Assembly: GCF_001905845.1 (NCBI RefSeq)
Contig: NZ_LIVZ01000004.1
Coordinates: forward strand, 667,360 to 731,359
Length of the DNA: 64,000 nt
Source of the DNA: Streptomyces sp. TSRI0107
Lineage (GTDB): Bacteria > Actinomycetota > Actinomycetes > Streptomycetales > Streptomycetaceae
Direction: 5' to 3'
Every line of letters starts with the position of its first letter. Positions within the stretch are counted from its first letter, which is position 1. Positions 34,636 to 43,802 of this stretch are shown here, in pieces. Below the pieces are notes generated by a model. The model ran no database searches. It worked only from the letters and a program-made list of their open reading frames with translations, and was not told the origin of the DNA. The translations under genes and the position numbers were made by a program.

Positions 34636-35466
34636 GTGCAGCGGAAGGCCTACGTATCCGGCATCGCCGCGCTCCTCGCGGCCCTGCTGGCCGGCTGCAC
34701 CGGCGGCTCGGACGACGGCGGCGGCACGGACGACGCCAACCCCGACGGCGGCTCCGCGGTCACCCAGACCGCCGAGCCGGGCCGCTACCGCACCCTGCCG
34801 GAGCCGTGCAGGGTCGACGAGGACACCCTCGACTCCCTGCTGCCGGGCATCCCGCAGATCGCCGACGAGGAGCAGCGCGAGAAGGCCTACGCGGGCGAGG
34901 CCACGCTCACCTTCGACAACGACCGCAAGATCGGCTGCCGCTGGCAGGTGCCGTCCGCGACGGCCACGGACCATCTGTTCGTGGACCTGGAGCGGGTGGT
35001 GTCGTACGACAACGCGGTCAGCGACGACGACCAGGCCCAGCAGCTCTTCGCGGCACGCCAGGCGGAGGCCGACCTGCCGGCGCCGACGACGTCCGCCCCG
35101 TCGGAGGCACCCTCGAGCCCGTCCGGCAGCCCCTCCGGCAAGCCGAGCGCGTCCAGCTCCGCGTCCTCCGCGTCCGCGTCACCCTCCGGCTCCTCCAGCC
35201 CTTCGCCGAGCGCCACCCCGACCGGTCTTCAGCCCCGCGTCCTCGACGACCTCGGTGACGAGGCGTTCCTGGACGACGAGCTGAGCAGCGCCGGTTCGAC
35301 GGCCAAGCAGCGGACGGTGACTGTGGTGTTCCGCACGTCGAACGTCATCGTGACCGTCAAGTACGAGGAGCAGGCGGCGACCGTCGGCATGGTCCCGGAC
35401 AGCGAGGAAATGCAGGACAGGGCCCGGAAACTGGCCTCTCAACTGGACGACTCGCTGGCCGGTTGA
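34636..35466 (+). CDS. DUF3558 family lipoprotein
   Basis: This 276-residue lipoprotein has a signal peptide and lipobox LLAGC (Cys21), a short acidic linker, then a DUF3558 domain (RTLPEPCRVDEDTLDSLLPG, KIGCRWQVP) split by a Ser/Pro-rich insert of about 45 residues (around 152-195) before the last conserved strands (TVTVVFRTSNVIVTVKY). The two conserved Cys are present. DUF3558 proteins are actinobacterial envelope proteins of unknown role. GTG 34636 has GAGAGGAGCC upstream. The next gene encodes a second DUF3558 protein, a likely tandem duplication. Confidence 0.87.
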   Translation: MQRKAYVSGIAALLAALLAGCTGGSDDGGGTDDANPDGGSAVTQTAEPGRYRTLPEPCRVDEDTLDSLLPGIPQIADEEQREKAYAGEATLTFDNDRKIGCRWQVPSATATDHLFVDLERVVSYDNAVSDDDQAQQLFAARQAEADLPAPTTSAPSEAPSSPSGSPSGKPSASSSASSASASPSGSSSPSPSATPTGLQPRVLDDLGDEAFLDDELSSAGSTAKQRTVTVVFRTSNVIVTVKYEEQAATVGMVPDSEEMQDRARKLASQLDDSLAG

Positions 35467-35571
35467 CGGCCCGCCCCGGCGGTCGGCTCATCAGCCGAAC
35501 GGGAACCGCGCGGTTCCCTCACCGCGTACCGTGACCCCTCGGACCCGATCCGACGGCAGGAACAGAGCGTC

Positions 35572-36447
35572 ATGAGTGAAGGAACCATGCAGCGACGAGC
35601 ACAGCACCAGCGTGATGTACGAGCCGGGCGTCTGAACCGCGTCCTTGTCTCCGCCGCCGCCGTCCCCGCGATCCTGCTCGCCGCCGGCTGCTCCTCGGAC
35701 TCCGGCTCCGGCGACGACGCGAAGAAGGCGTCCGAGAGCGCGAGCGCGTCGGCGAGCCCGTCGCCGACGGTGCAGGCGGCGGCGTACCGGACGCTGCCGG
35801 ATCCGTGTGACGTGCTGTCGAAGAAGACGCTGGGCGAACTTGTCCCGAAGGGTGCGAAGTCGGGCAAGGAAGGCAACTCGGACGACACCTCGTCGCGGAG
35901 CAACTGCTCCTGGGACAGCCTCGACAACAACGGCGTGGACGGCTCGCAGTTCCGCTGGCTGAACGTCTCCCTGCTGCGCTTCGAGTCCGACGCGACGCGC
36001 GGCTCGGCGGACGAGCTGGCGCGGGAGTACTACGCGAAGCAGGTCACCGACGCGCGGTCGGTGAAGGACGCGAAGAACACCAAGGCCGAGCCGCTCACCG
36101 GCACCGGTGACCAGGCGACGGCGGTGCGCTACGACCTGAAGAAGAAGGAAGGCTCCTTCAAGCAGCAGACGATCGTCGTCCGCGTGGAGAACGTGGTCGT
36201 CACCCTCGACTACAACGGCGCGGGCCTGGCCGGCGAGAAGACCCCGGACGCCGGCGAGCTGATGAAGGACGCGACGAAGGCCGCCAAGGAGGTGGTCGCC
36301 GCCGTGACCGAGGCGAACGAGGCCGAGACGGGCAAGGGCAGCACCTCGTCGAAGGCGCCGAGCGCGTCCAAGGCGCCGTCCCAGTCCGCGTCGAAGTCCC
36401 CGTCCAAGGCGGCCACTTCGTCCAAGACCCCGGCGAAGAAGAGCTGA
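35572..36447 (+). CDS. DUF3558 family lipoprotein, second copy
   Basis: This 291-residue lipoprotein has lipobox LLAAGC (Cys40 if ATG 35572 is used), a Ser/Ala linker, the DUF3558 domain (RTLPDPCDVLSKKTLGELVP, RSNCSWDSL, TIVVRVENVVVTLDYN) and a C-terminal tail of Lys, Ser, Pro and Ala repeats (SKAPSASKAPSQSASKS). The Lys-rich tail may bind wall polymers or nucleic acids. The second ATG at 35587 has the better GAAGGA ribosome site and gives a signal peptide 5 residues shorter. It follows its paralogue by 105 nt. Confidence 0.87.
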   Translation: MSEGTMQRRAQHQRDVRAGRLNRVLVSAAAVPAILLAAGCSSDSGSGDDAKKASESASASASPSPTVQAAAYRTLPDPCDVLSKKTLGELVPKGAKSGKEGNSDDTSSRSNCSWDSLDNNGVDGSQFRWLNVSLLRFESDATRGSADELAREYYAKQVTDARSVKDAKNTKAEPLTGTGDQATAVRYDLKKKEGSFKQQTIVVRVENVVVTLDYNGAGLAGEKTPDAGELMKDATKAAKEVVAAVTEANEAETGKGSTSSKAPSASKAPSQSASKSPSKAATSSKTPAKKS

Positions 36448-36553
36448 CCCCCGAGGTCACGAAAGCGCAGCCCCGCACGGTCCGGCCACTCGTTCTCCGC
36501 ACAGGTGTGCCACTCTGTTGCGCGCAACAACACGCAGTGGGAGGGGAGTACGG

Positions 36554-37834
36554 GTGGCCGCGCCCATACAGCTGACACGGATGCACCGCGTTCTCATCGG
36601 CGTGGTCGTGGCCGGTGCCGTGATCATCGCGGGCATCGGCTTCGCGGGTTCGTACGCCGCCGTGCGCGAGCTCGCCATCAAGAAGGGCTTCGGGAACTTC
36701 AGTTATGTGTTCCCGATCGGCATCGACGCGGGCATCTGCGTCCTGCTCGCCCTGGATCTGCTCCTCACCTGGATCCGGATCCCCTTCCCGCTGCTGCGGC
36801 AGACGGCCTGGCTGCTGACCGCGGCAACCATCGCCTTCAACGGTGCCGCCGCCTGGCCGGACCCGCTGGGCGTCGGTATGCACGCGGTGATCCCGGTGCT
36901 GTTCGTGGTGGCGGTCGAGGCGGCCCGGCACGCGATCGGCCGGATCGCCGACATCACGGCCGACAAGCACATGGAGGGCGTCCGCCTCACCCGCTGGCTG
37001 CTCTCGCCGGTGCCCACCTTCCTGCTGTGGCGCCGGATGAAGCTGTGGGAGCTGCGCTCCTACGACCAGGTCATCAAGCTGGAGCAGGAACGTCTCGTCT
37101 ACCAGGCCCGGCTGCGCTCCCGCTTCGGCCGGAGCTGGCGCCGCAAGGCCCCGGTGGAGTCCCTGATGCCGCTGCGCCTGGCCCGCTACGGCGTGCCCCT
37201 CGCGGAGACCGCCCCGGCGGGCCTGGCGGCGGCCGGCATCGAACCGGCCCTGATCCCGTCGGCGCCGCAGCCGGCCGAGGTCGCCGCGGGCAGTCGCGGC
37301 GACGGGCCGGCGCGGATGGGCGCGGTGCCCGGCGGGCAGCGCCCGGAGCTGGTCGGCAACGGCCGCGCGGGGCAGCAGCCCGGCGACCCCGCGGCCGACC
37401 AGAACCCGTGGCTGCAGGCCCGGGACCCGCAGGCGGTGCAGTACCAGGGCGGCTACGACCCGAACTACGACCCGGACGCCGCGTACGCCCAGTGGTACGA
37501 GGAGCAGCGGCAGGCCGAGGAGTACGAGGACCAGTACCAGGAGGAGCCGGACCCGCTACCCGCCCCGGAGGACACCGGCAGCTTCCCCATCCCGGTCGTC
37601 CCGGGCCGCACCCGCGAACTCGGCGAGGGCGGCGGCACGCCGGAGCCGGACGAGGAGGCGTACTACCAGGTGTTCCGCCAGTCGATAGACGGCAGCTTCC
37701 CCACGCCCGGCGTCCTCGGCGACAACATCGAGGCGACGTACGGCATCAAGCTGGCCCCGAGTGCCCTGAAGGCGCTCTCGGACCGCTTCCAGCAGCGCTT
37801 CAACGCGGAGCTGGAAGAGGACCACATCGCGTAA
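36554..37834 (+). CDS. DUF2637 membrane protein (SpdB-like)
   Basis: The 426-residue protein has four N-terminal membrane segments (from HRVLIGVVVAGAVIIAGIGF), and DUF2637 markers VFPIGIDAGICVLLALDLLLTW and GMHAVIPVLFVVAVEAARH. A long cytosolic region follows, rich in Pro, Gly, Asp and Tyr (AYAQWYEEQRQAEEYEDQYQ), ending in a short helical domain (NIEATYGIKLAPSALKALSDR). DUF2637 proteins include plasmid spread (SpdB) proteins and chromosomal homologues of unknown role. GTG 36554 has GGGAGGGGAG upstream. It ends at a very strong hairpin shared with convergent lysS. Confidence 0.85.
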   Translation: MAAPIQLTRMHRVLIGVVVAGAVIIAGIGFAGSYAAVRELAIKKGFGNFSYVFPIGIDAGICVLLALDLLLTWIRIPFPLLRQTAWLLTAATIAFNGAAAWPDPLGVGMHAVIPVLFVVAVEAARHAIGRIADITADKHMEGVRLTRWLLSPVPTFLLWRRMKLWELRSYDQVIKLEQERLVYQARLRSRFGRSWRRKAPVESLMPLRLARYGVPLAETAPAGLAAAGIEPALIPSAPQPAEVAAGSRGDGPARMGAVPGGQRPELVGNGRAGQQPGDPAADQNPWLQARDPQAVQYQGGYDPNYDPDAAYAQWYEEQRQAEEYEDQYQEEPDPLPAPEDTGSFPIPVVPGRTRELGEGGGTPEPDEEAYYQVFRQSIDGSFPTPGVLGDNIEATYGIKLAPSALKALSDRFQQRFNAELEEDHIA

Positions 37835-37846
37835 CGCCCGCACACG

Positions 37847-37892
37847 ACGAAGGAGGGGGCGCCCGGCGAACACCGGGCGCCCCCTCCTTCGT
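37847..37892. terminator. Strong bidirectional hairpin between DUF2637 gene and lysS
   Basis: Positions 37847-37866 pair perfectly with 37873-37892 (20 bp stem, six-base loop). It lies 12 nt after the DUF2637 stop and 10 nt after the lysS stop. Confidence 0.9.
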
Positions 37893-37902
37893 GCAGAACG
37901 GC

Positions 37903-39645
37903 TTACTCGCCGAGCAGGCGCCGCACCCGCTCCTGTCCCACCGCCAGCAGCAGCGTGGGCAGCCGCGGACCGGTGTCCCGGCCGACCAGCAGGTGGTACA
38001 GCAGCGCGAAGAACGACCGCTGGGCCGTCTTGATCTCCGGCGGCAGCTCCTTCGGCGTGGCGTCGGCGGAGAACCCGGCCTGCACCTTCGGCACGCCGTA
38101 GACGAGGTGGGTGAGGCCGTCCAGCGACCAGTGCTCGGCGAGCCCGTCGAGCAGCAGCCGGAGCGAGCCCTGCGCCTGCTCGTCGAGGGACTTCAGCAGG
38201 TCGAGGTCGGGCTCGTCACGGACGATGGTCCGCTGGTCGGCGGGCACCTGGGTGTTGATCCAGGACTCGGCCTTGTCGAACCGGGGCCGCACCTCGTCGA
38301 GGGAGCCGAGCGGCTGCTCGGGGTCGAGCTCGCTGAGGATGCGCAGCGCCTGGTCCTCGTGGCCGGCGGTGATGTCGGCGACGGACGCGAGGGTCCGGTA
38401 CGGCATCGGGCGCGGCGTCTTCGGCAGCTCACCGGCGGCGGTGCGCACCGCGCGGGAGTGCGCGGCGGCGTCGGCGGGCAGCACGGTGCCGTCGGCGACC
38501 TTGGCGTCGAGCTTGTCCCACTCGTCGTAGAGCCGCTGGATCTCCTGGTCGAAGGCGATCTTGAAGGACTGGTTGGGCTTGCGCCGGGCGTACAGCCACC
38601 GCAGGAGCTGCGGCTCCATGATCTTCAGCGCGTCGGCGGGGGTGGGCACGCCGCCCTTCGACGACGACATCTTCGCCATGCCGGAGATGCCGACGAAGGC
38701 GTACATCGGGCCGATGGGCTGCTTGCCGCCGAAGATGCCGACGATCTGGCCGCCGACCTGGAAGCTGGAGCCCGGGGAGGAGTGGTCGACACCGCTCGGC
38801 TCGAAGATCACGCCTTCGTACGCCCAGCGCATCGGCCAGTCGACCTTCCAGACCAGCTTGCCGCGGTTGAACTCGTTCAGCCGGACGGTCTCCGAGAAGC
38901 CGCAGGTGGTGCAGGCGTACGTCAGCTCGGTGGTGGTGTCGTCGTAGGCGGTGACGGTGGTGAAGTCCTTCTCGCAGTTGCCGCAGTACGGCTTGTACGG
39001 GAAGTACCCGGCGGAGCCGGAGCTGCCGTCGTCCTCGGACGCGGCGCCGGAGCCCTCGGCGGCCTCCAGCTCTGCCTCGTCGACCGGCTTCTGCGACTGC
39101 TTCTTCGCCGCCTTCGGCTTGGTCCGGTACTGCGCGAGGACCGCGTCGATGTCACCGCGGTGCTTCATGGCGTGCAGGATCTGCTCCCGGTACACGCCGG
39201 AGGTGTACTGCTCGGTCTGGCTGATCCCGTCGAACTCGACGCCCAGCTCGCCCAGCGCCTCGATCATGGCCGCCTTGAAGTGCTCGGCCCAGTTCGGGTA
39301 CGGCGAGCCCTTCGGCGCCGGCACGGAGGTCAGCGGCTTGCCGATGTGCTCCGCCCAGGTCTCGTCGACGCCGGTGACACCGGCGGGCACCTTGCGGTAG
39401 CGGTCGTAGTCGTCCCAGGAGATCAGGTGGCGGACCTGCCGGCCGCGCCGCCGGATCTCGTCGGCGACCAGGTGCGGGGTCATGACCTCGCGCAGGTTCC
39501 CCAGGTGGATGGGGCCGGACGGGGACAGCCCGGACGCGACGACGACCGGTTTGCCCGGGGCCCGACGCTCCGACTCCTCGATGACCTCATCCGCGAAACG
39601 GGAGACCCAGTCGGTGGTCTCGGTGCTCTGAGCCACGATCGGCAC
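37903..39645 (-). CDS. lysS: Lysyl-tRNA synthetase, class I
   Basis: This 580-residue enzyme charges tRNA-Lys. It is the class I form, related to archaeal LysRS, not the class II form usual in bacteria: HIGH-like GLSPSGPIHLGN at about residue 39-50 and KMSKS-like GMAKMSSSKG. A zinc-type Cys set (CGNCEKD, CTTCGF) follows an acidic Ala/Gly/Ser-rich insert of about 40 residues. Streptomycetes commonly carry class I LysRS. The start is GTG at 39645. It is divergent from argS across 131 nt. No T-box leader was recognised. Confidence 0.95.
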   Translation of the reverse strand: MPIVAQSTETTDWVSRFADEVIEESERRAPGKPVVVASGLSPSGPIHLGNLREVMTPHLVADEIRRRGRQVRHLISWDDYDRYRKVPAGVTGVDETWAEHIGKPLTSVPAPKGSPYPNWAEHFKAAMIEALGELGVEFDGISQTEQYTSGVYREQILHAMKHRGDIDAVLAQYRTKPKAAKKQSQKPVDEAELEAAEGSGAASEDDGSSGSAGYFPYKPYCGNCEKDFTTVTAYDDTTTELTYACTTCGFSETVRLNEFNRGKLVWKVDWPMRWAYEGVIFEPSGVDHSSPGSSFQVGGQIVGIFGGKQPIGPMYAFVGISGMAKMSSSKGGVPTPADALKIMEPQLLRWLYARRKPNQSFKIAFDQEIQRLYDEWDKLDAKVADGTVLPADAAAHSRAVRTAAGELPKTPRPMPYRTLASVADITAGHEDQALRILSELDPEQPLGSLDEVRPRFDKAESWINTQVPADQRTIVRDEPDLDLLKSLDEQAQGSLRLLLDGLAEHWSLDGLTHLVYGVPKVQAGFSADATPKELPPEIKTAQRSFFALLYHLLVGRDTGPRLPTLLLAVGQERVRRLLGE

Positions 39646-39776
39646 GTCCTCTTTTACTGAAGGCTTGATGGTTGACCCATTCTCCCAGACCGCCTCGTGC
39701 CCGGGAAAACGGCTTTACCCCCCATGGGATACTGGCCGTGTCTATCGATCCCCTCGAGGAGAACGGCACCCCACCT

Positions 39777-41549
39777 ATGGCCTCGGTCACGTCCCTCAGC
39801 GACTCCGTCCAGCAGCACCTCGCGTCCGCCCTCTCGGCCACCCTGCCGGAGGCCGCCGGCGCGGACCCGCTGCTGCGACGAAGCGACCGGGCCGACTTCC
39901 AGGCCAACGGCATCCTGGCGCTGGCCAAGAAGGCGAAGGCGAACCCGCGGGAGCTGGCGACTCAGGTCGTCTCCCGGATCGTCACCGGTGAGGTGATCGA
40001 GGACGTCGAGGTCTCCGGCCCCGGCTTCCTCAACATCACGATCGCCGACAAGGCGATCACGCGGAACCTCGCCGCGCGCTACGCCGACGACACGGGCCGC
40101 CTGGGCGTGCCGCAGGCGGAGCACCCGGGCACCACCGTCATCGACTACGCCCAGCCGAACGTGGCGAAGGAGATGCACGTCGGCCACCTGCGTTCCGCGG
40201 TGATCGGCGACTCGGTCGTCCAGCTGCTCGAGTTCACCGGCGAGAACGTGATCCGGCGGCACCACATCGGCGACTGGGGCACCCAGTTCGGCATGCTCAT
40301 CCAGTACCTGGACGAGCACCCGCACGAGCTGGACCACAAGGCGAGCGACGACCTCCAGGCCTCCGGCGAGGAGGCCATGTCGAACCTGGACCGGCTGTAC
40401 AAGGCGGCGCGGAAGAAGTTCGACGCCGACGAGGAGTTCAAGACCCGCGCCCGGCGCCGGGTGGTCGACCTCCAGGCCGGCGACGAGCACACGCTGGCCA
40501 TCTGGCAGAAGTTCGTCGACGAGTCGAAGATCTACTTCTTCTCCGTCTTCGAGAAGCTGGACATGGAGGTCCGGGACCCGGACATCGTCGGCGAGTCCGG
40601 CTACAACGACATGCTCGCGGAGACCTGCCGCCTCCTGGAGGAGTCCGGCGTGGCGGTCCGCTCGGAGGGCGCCCTGTGCGTCTTCTTCGACGACGTCAAG
40701 GGCCCGGACGGCAACCCGGTCCCGCTGATCGTCCAGAAGTCGGACGGCGGCTACGGCTACGCGGCGACCGACCTGTCCGCGATCCGCGACCGCGTCTTCA
40801 ACCTGAAGGCGAACTCGCTGGTCTACGTGGTCGACGCCCGGCAGTCCCTGCACTTCAAGATGGTCTTCGAGACCGCCCGCCGGGCCGGCTGGCTGAACGA
40901 CGACGTGAAGGCGTTCCAGCTGGCCTTCGGCACGGTCCTCGGCAAGGACGGCAAGCCGTTCAAGACGCGTGAGGGCGAGACGGTCCGGCTGGTCGACCTG
41001 CTCGACGAGGCTGTCGACCGCGCCTCCGCCGTCGTGCGGGAGAAGGCGCAGGACCTCTCCGAGGAGGAGATCGCCGAGCGGGGCGCCCAGGTGGGCATCG
41101 GCGCGGTGAAGTACGCGGACCTGTCGACGTCGGCGAACCGGGACTACAAGTTCGACCTGGACCAGATGGTCTCGCTGAACGGCGACACGTCCGTCTACCT
41201 GCAGTACGCGTACGCCCGTATCCAGTCCATCCTCCGCAAGGCCGGCGAGGTCCGCCCCGCCGCCCGCCCGGAGCTGGAGCTGCACGCGGCGGAGCGGGCG
41301 CTGGGCCTGCACCTGGACGGGTTCGCGGAGACGGTGAACGAGGCGGCGACGGAGTACGCCCCGCACAAGCTGGCCGCCTACCTCTACCAGCTCGCCTCCC
41401 TGTACACCTCGTTCTACGACAAGTGCCCGGTGCTGAAGGCCGAGACGCCGGAGCAGGTCGAGAACCGGCTGTTCCTGTGTGACGTGACCGCCCGCACCCT
41501 CCACCGGGGCATGGCCCTGCTGGGCATCCGGACGCCCGAACGGCTCTGA
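39777..41549 (+). CDS. argS: Arginyl-tRNA synthetase
   Basis: A 590-residue class I synthetase for tRNA-Arg. The HIGH signature appears as [19 protein letters not shown], followed by [18 protein letters not shown]; the KMSKS loop is degenerate as is usual in ArgRS. The C-terminal DALR domain ends with [16 protein letters not shown]. The N-terminal Add-1 domain starts at [15 protein letters not shown] 39777 was chosen; GTG at 39738 would add 13 residues. It is followed by a strong terminator and divergent from lysS. Confidence 0.95.
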   Translation: MASVTSLSDSVQQHLASALSATLPEAAGADPLLRRSDRADFQANGILALAKKAKANPRELATQVVSRIVTGEVIEDVEVSGPGFLNITIADKAITRNLAARYADDTGRLGVPQAEHPGTTVIDYAQPNVAKEMHVGHLRSAVIGDSVVQLLEFTGENVIRRHHIGDWGTQFGMLIQYLDEHPHELDHKASDDLQASGEEAMSNLDRLYKAARKKFDADEEFKTRARRRVVDLQAGDEHTLAIWQKFVDESKIYFFSVFEKLDMEVRDPDIVGESGYNDMLAETCRLLEESGVAVRSEGALCVFFDDVKGPDGNPVPLIVQKSDGGYGYAATDLSAIRDRVFNLKANSLVYVVDARQSLHFKMVFETARRAGWLNDDVKAFQLAFGTVLGKDGKPFKTREGETVRLVDLLDEAVDRASAVVREKAQDLSEEEIAERGAQVGIGAVKYADLSTSANRDYKFDLDQMVSLNGDTSVYLQYAYARIQSILRKAGEVRPAARPELELHAAERALGLHLDGFAETVNEAATEYAPHKLAAYLYQLASLYTSFYDKCPVLKAETPEQVENRLFLCDVTARTLHRGMALLGIRTPERL

Positions 41550-41573
41550 TCCCGGCCTTGTGAAGCCTGGAAG

Positions 41574-41606
41574 CGGCGCGGTGACCGGCGGTCGGTCACC
41601 GCGCCG
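41574..41606 (+). terminator. argS terminator hairpin
   Basis: Positions 41574-41587 pair perfectly with 41593-41606 (14 bp stem, 5-nt loop), 25 nt after the argS stop. Confidence 0.85.
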
Positions 41607-41653
41607 TTCGGCGTTCGAGGCCGTTGTCAGTGGGCGGCCCTACAGTCCTCGGC

Positions 41654-42481
41654 ATGGCGACGCTTCCGAACCCACTGCCCCGGCTGACCACCGACCCCAG
41701 CGGGCGGTCCCTGGGGCTTCAACTGCCGCCCGGCAGGCTGATCGACGCGACGGACGACGGGCCGTGGCCCGAGCCGCTGCTGTGGCACGCCGACACGCCC
41801 GCCGCGCCCGGGCACTGGACCGCGCTCGGCGGACCGGCGGCACGCGTGGGGCTGCTGCCGGTCCTCGTCGACCTGGGCGACCGTCAGGGTGGCCCGGAGA
41901 AGTGGCAGTTGGCGCCGGCCGACGTGTCGTATCCCGGTGACCACGACGCGGAGGACGTGCTCGCGGAGTACTGGGAGGGCGACGAGGACGACGAGGACTC
42001 CGAAGACTCCGAACCGCGGGACTTCCTGGCGCCGTTCGGCCCGGACTGGCCCGGCCTCGCCCCCGCCGGCCGGCTCACCATCGACCCCGGCACCTGCGCC
42101 GCCCAGGTCGCCGACACGCTGTCCGACGGCTCGCGCGACTGGCCCCGCGCACCGCACCTGGCCCTCGTCCCGGCCCGCCGCTCGGCCGACATCCCCGCCG
42201 CCGTCGGCTGGTCCGGCCCGCTCAACCACGACAACGACGTCGCCCGCCTGTGCGCGGTCCTGCGCTCCTGGGAGGACCGCTTCGGGATACGCGTCGTCGC
42301 GCTCGGCTTCGACACCCTCGTCGTGTCCGTCGCCGCCCCGCCCGTCACCCGGGCGGACGCCGAGGCCCTGGCCGCCGAGCACTTCGCGTTCTGCCCGGAC
42401 AACCTCGCCCACTCCCGCAGTGTGGGCGCCTACGCCGAGGAGCTGACCGGCGCCCGCACCTGGTCCTTCTGGTGGGACTGA
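41654..42481 (+). CDS. DUF4253 domain protein
   Basis: The 275-residue cytosolic protein has the DUF4253 C-terminal domain (RSADIPAAVGWSGPLN, WEDRFGIRVVALGFDTLVVSV, AEHFAFCPDNL) and an N-terminal region with an acidic stretch (EGDEDDEDSEDSEPRD, about 106-120). Function is unknown. The ATG at 41654 has no Shine-Dalgarno but has TACAGT ending 7 nt upstream (41641-41646), so the mRNA is probably leaderless. It converges on an aminotransferase gene with only 7 nt between stops. Confidence 0.82.
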   Translation: MATLPNPLPRLTTDPSGRSLGLQLPPGRLIDATDDGPWPEPLLWHADTPAAPGHWTALGGPAARVGLLPVLVDLGDRQGGPEKWQLAPADVSYPGDHDAEDVLAEYWEGDEDDEDSEDSEPRDFLAPFGPDWPGLAPAGRLTIDPGTCAAQVADTLSDGSRDWPRAPHLALVPARRSADIPAAVGWSGPLNHDNDVARLCAVLRSWEDRFGIRVVALGFDTLVVSVAAPPVTRADAEALAAEHFAFCPDNLAHSRSVGAYAEELTGARTWSFWWD

Positions 42482-42488
42482 CCCGCGC

Positions 42489-43700
42489 TCAGGCCACCCC
42501 GAGCCCCCGGCCCAGCCGCCGCAGCCCCTCCCCGATCTCCTCCGGCGTCTGCGTCACGAAGCACAGCCGCAGGGTCGACCGGTCGGGCTCACCGGCGTGG
42601 AAGGGGGCGCCGGGCACGTAGGCCACGTCCTGCTCGACCACCTTCGGCAGCAGGGCGGTCGTGTCGTACGGCTCCGGCAGCCGCGCCCAGAGGAACATGC
42701 CGCCCTCGGGCCGGTTCCAGACCGAGCCCTCCGGCAGCGCGTCCGGCAGCCCGGCGAGCATCGCGTCGCGGCGCTCGCCGTAGGCCCCGGCCACCCGCGC
42801 CACATGGGCGTCGAGGTCGCGGTCGGCCAGGTAGCGGGCCGCGGCGAGCTGGTTGACGGTCGGGGTGTGCAGGTCGGCGGCCTGCTTGGCGACCGCGCAG
42901 GCCCGCAGCAGCCCGGCGGGCGCCCGCAGCCAGCCGAGCCGCAGGCCCGGCGCCATGACCTTGGAGAAGGAGCCGAGCAGCACGGTCCGGTCCGCGGCGT
43001 CCTCGTAGGAGGCGATCCACGGCACCCGCTCGCCCTCGAACCGCAGCTCGCCGTACGGGTCGTCCTCGACGATCCACAGGCCCCGGCGGGCGGCGACCGC
43101 GGCGATCGCGGCCCTGCGGTCGGCGGGCAGGGTGCGGCCGGTCGGGTTCTGGAAGGTGGGCACGGTGTAGAGCAGCTTGGGCCGCTCCCGCACCACCAGT
43201 TCCTCCAGCGCCCGCGGGTCCATCCCGTCCGCGTCGCCCGGCACGGGCACGACCCGGGCGCCCGCGAAGCCGAACACCTGAAGGGCCGCCAGGTAGCAGG
43301 GGTTCTCGACCAGGACGGTGTCCCCCGGTTCGATCAGCGCGGTCGCCAGCAGGGACAGCGCCTGCTGCGAACCGGTGGTGACGAGCACGTCGTCGGGGCC
43401 GGTGGCCAGCCCGCGCCGGCTCGTCCGGGCGGCGAGCGCGGCCCGCAGCGTGGGCTCGCCCTCGGTCGTGGAGTACTGCAGCGCCCGCGCGGGCGTCTCG
43501 GCCAGGACGTCCCGGTAGGCCGCCGCGACGCCCTCCGCGTCGAACAGCTCCGGTGCCGGCAGCCCGCCCGCGAAGTTGATCACCTCGGGACGGGCGGTGA
43601 CCGCCAGGATGTCCCGTACCGGCGAACCGCCGACGGCGCTCACCCGGGCGGCGAGGGGCGGGACGGACGCGGTGGACGCTGACTCGGCGACGAGGCTCAC
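42489..43700 (-). CDS. PLP-dependent class I/II aminotransferase
   Basis: A 403-residue fold type I aminotransferase. INFAGGLPAPELF is the N-terminal family marker, TTGSQQALSLLATALIEPGD the cofactor-loop region, VEDDPYGELRF holds the PLP-binding Asp, and SFSKVMAPGLRLGW holds the PLP lysine. It resembles LysN/2-aminoadipate transaminases and the catalytic part of MocR proteins but has no HTH domain. GTG start with AAGGAG site. A perfect palindrome ACACATGTGT (43776-43785) lies upstream. Confidence 0.9.
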   Translation of the reverse strand: MSLVAESASTASVPPLAARVSAVGGSPVRDILAVTARPEVINFAGGLPAPELFDAEGVAAAYRDVLAETPARALQYSTTEGEPTLRAALAARTSRRGLATGPDDVLVTTGSQQALSLLATALIEPGDTVLVENPCYLAALQVFGFAGARVVPVPGDADGMDPRALEELVVRERPKLLYTVPTFQNPTGRTLPADRRAAIAAVAARRGLWIVEDDPYGELRFEGERVPWIASYEDAADRTVLLGSFSKVMAPGLRLGWLRAPAGLLRACAVAKQAADLHTPTVNQLAAARYLADRDLDAHVARVAGAYGERRDAMLAGLPDALPEGSVWNRPEGGMFLWARLPEPYDTTALLPKVVEQDVAYVPGAPFHAGEPDRSTLRLCFVTQTPEEIGEGLRRLGRGLGVA

Positions 43701-43775
43701 GGTGCGGCTCCTTGGGTACGTCGGAACGACGGTTTCAAGTCCTGGAACCGCACCCTAGAGAGATAGCTGCCGTCT

Positions 43776-43785
43776 ACACATGTGT
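43776..43785. promoter_or_regulatory. Palindrome ACACATGTGT upstream of aminotransferase gene
   Basis: A perfect 10-bp palindrome 75 nt before the aminotransferase GTG. TAGGGT (43757-43752 on the minus strand) could be the -10 box, which would put the palindrome over the -35 region. Alone it could occur by chance. Confidence 0.35.
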
Positions 43786-43802
43786 TTCCGCGATACGGAC
43801 GC

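Noticed and set aside
39646..39776. T-box or other riboswitch between lysS and argS
   Set aside because: The 131-nt gap has no T-box sequence, specifier loop or paired terminator/antiterminator.
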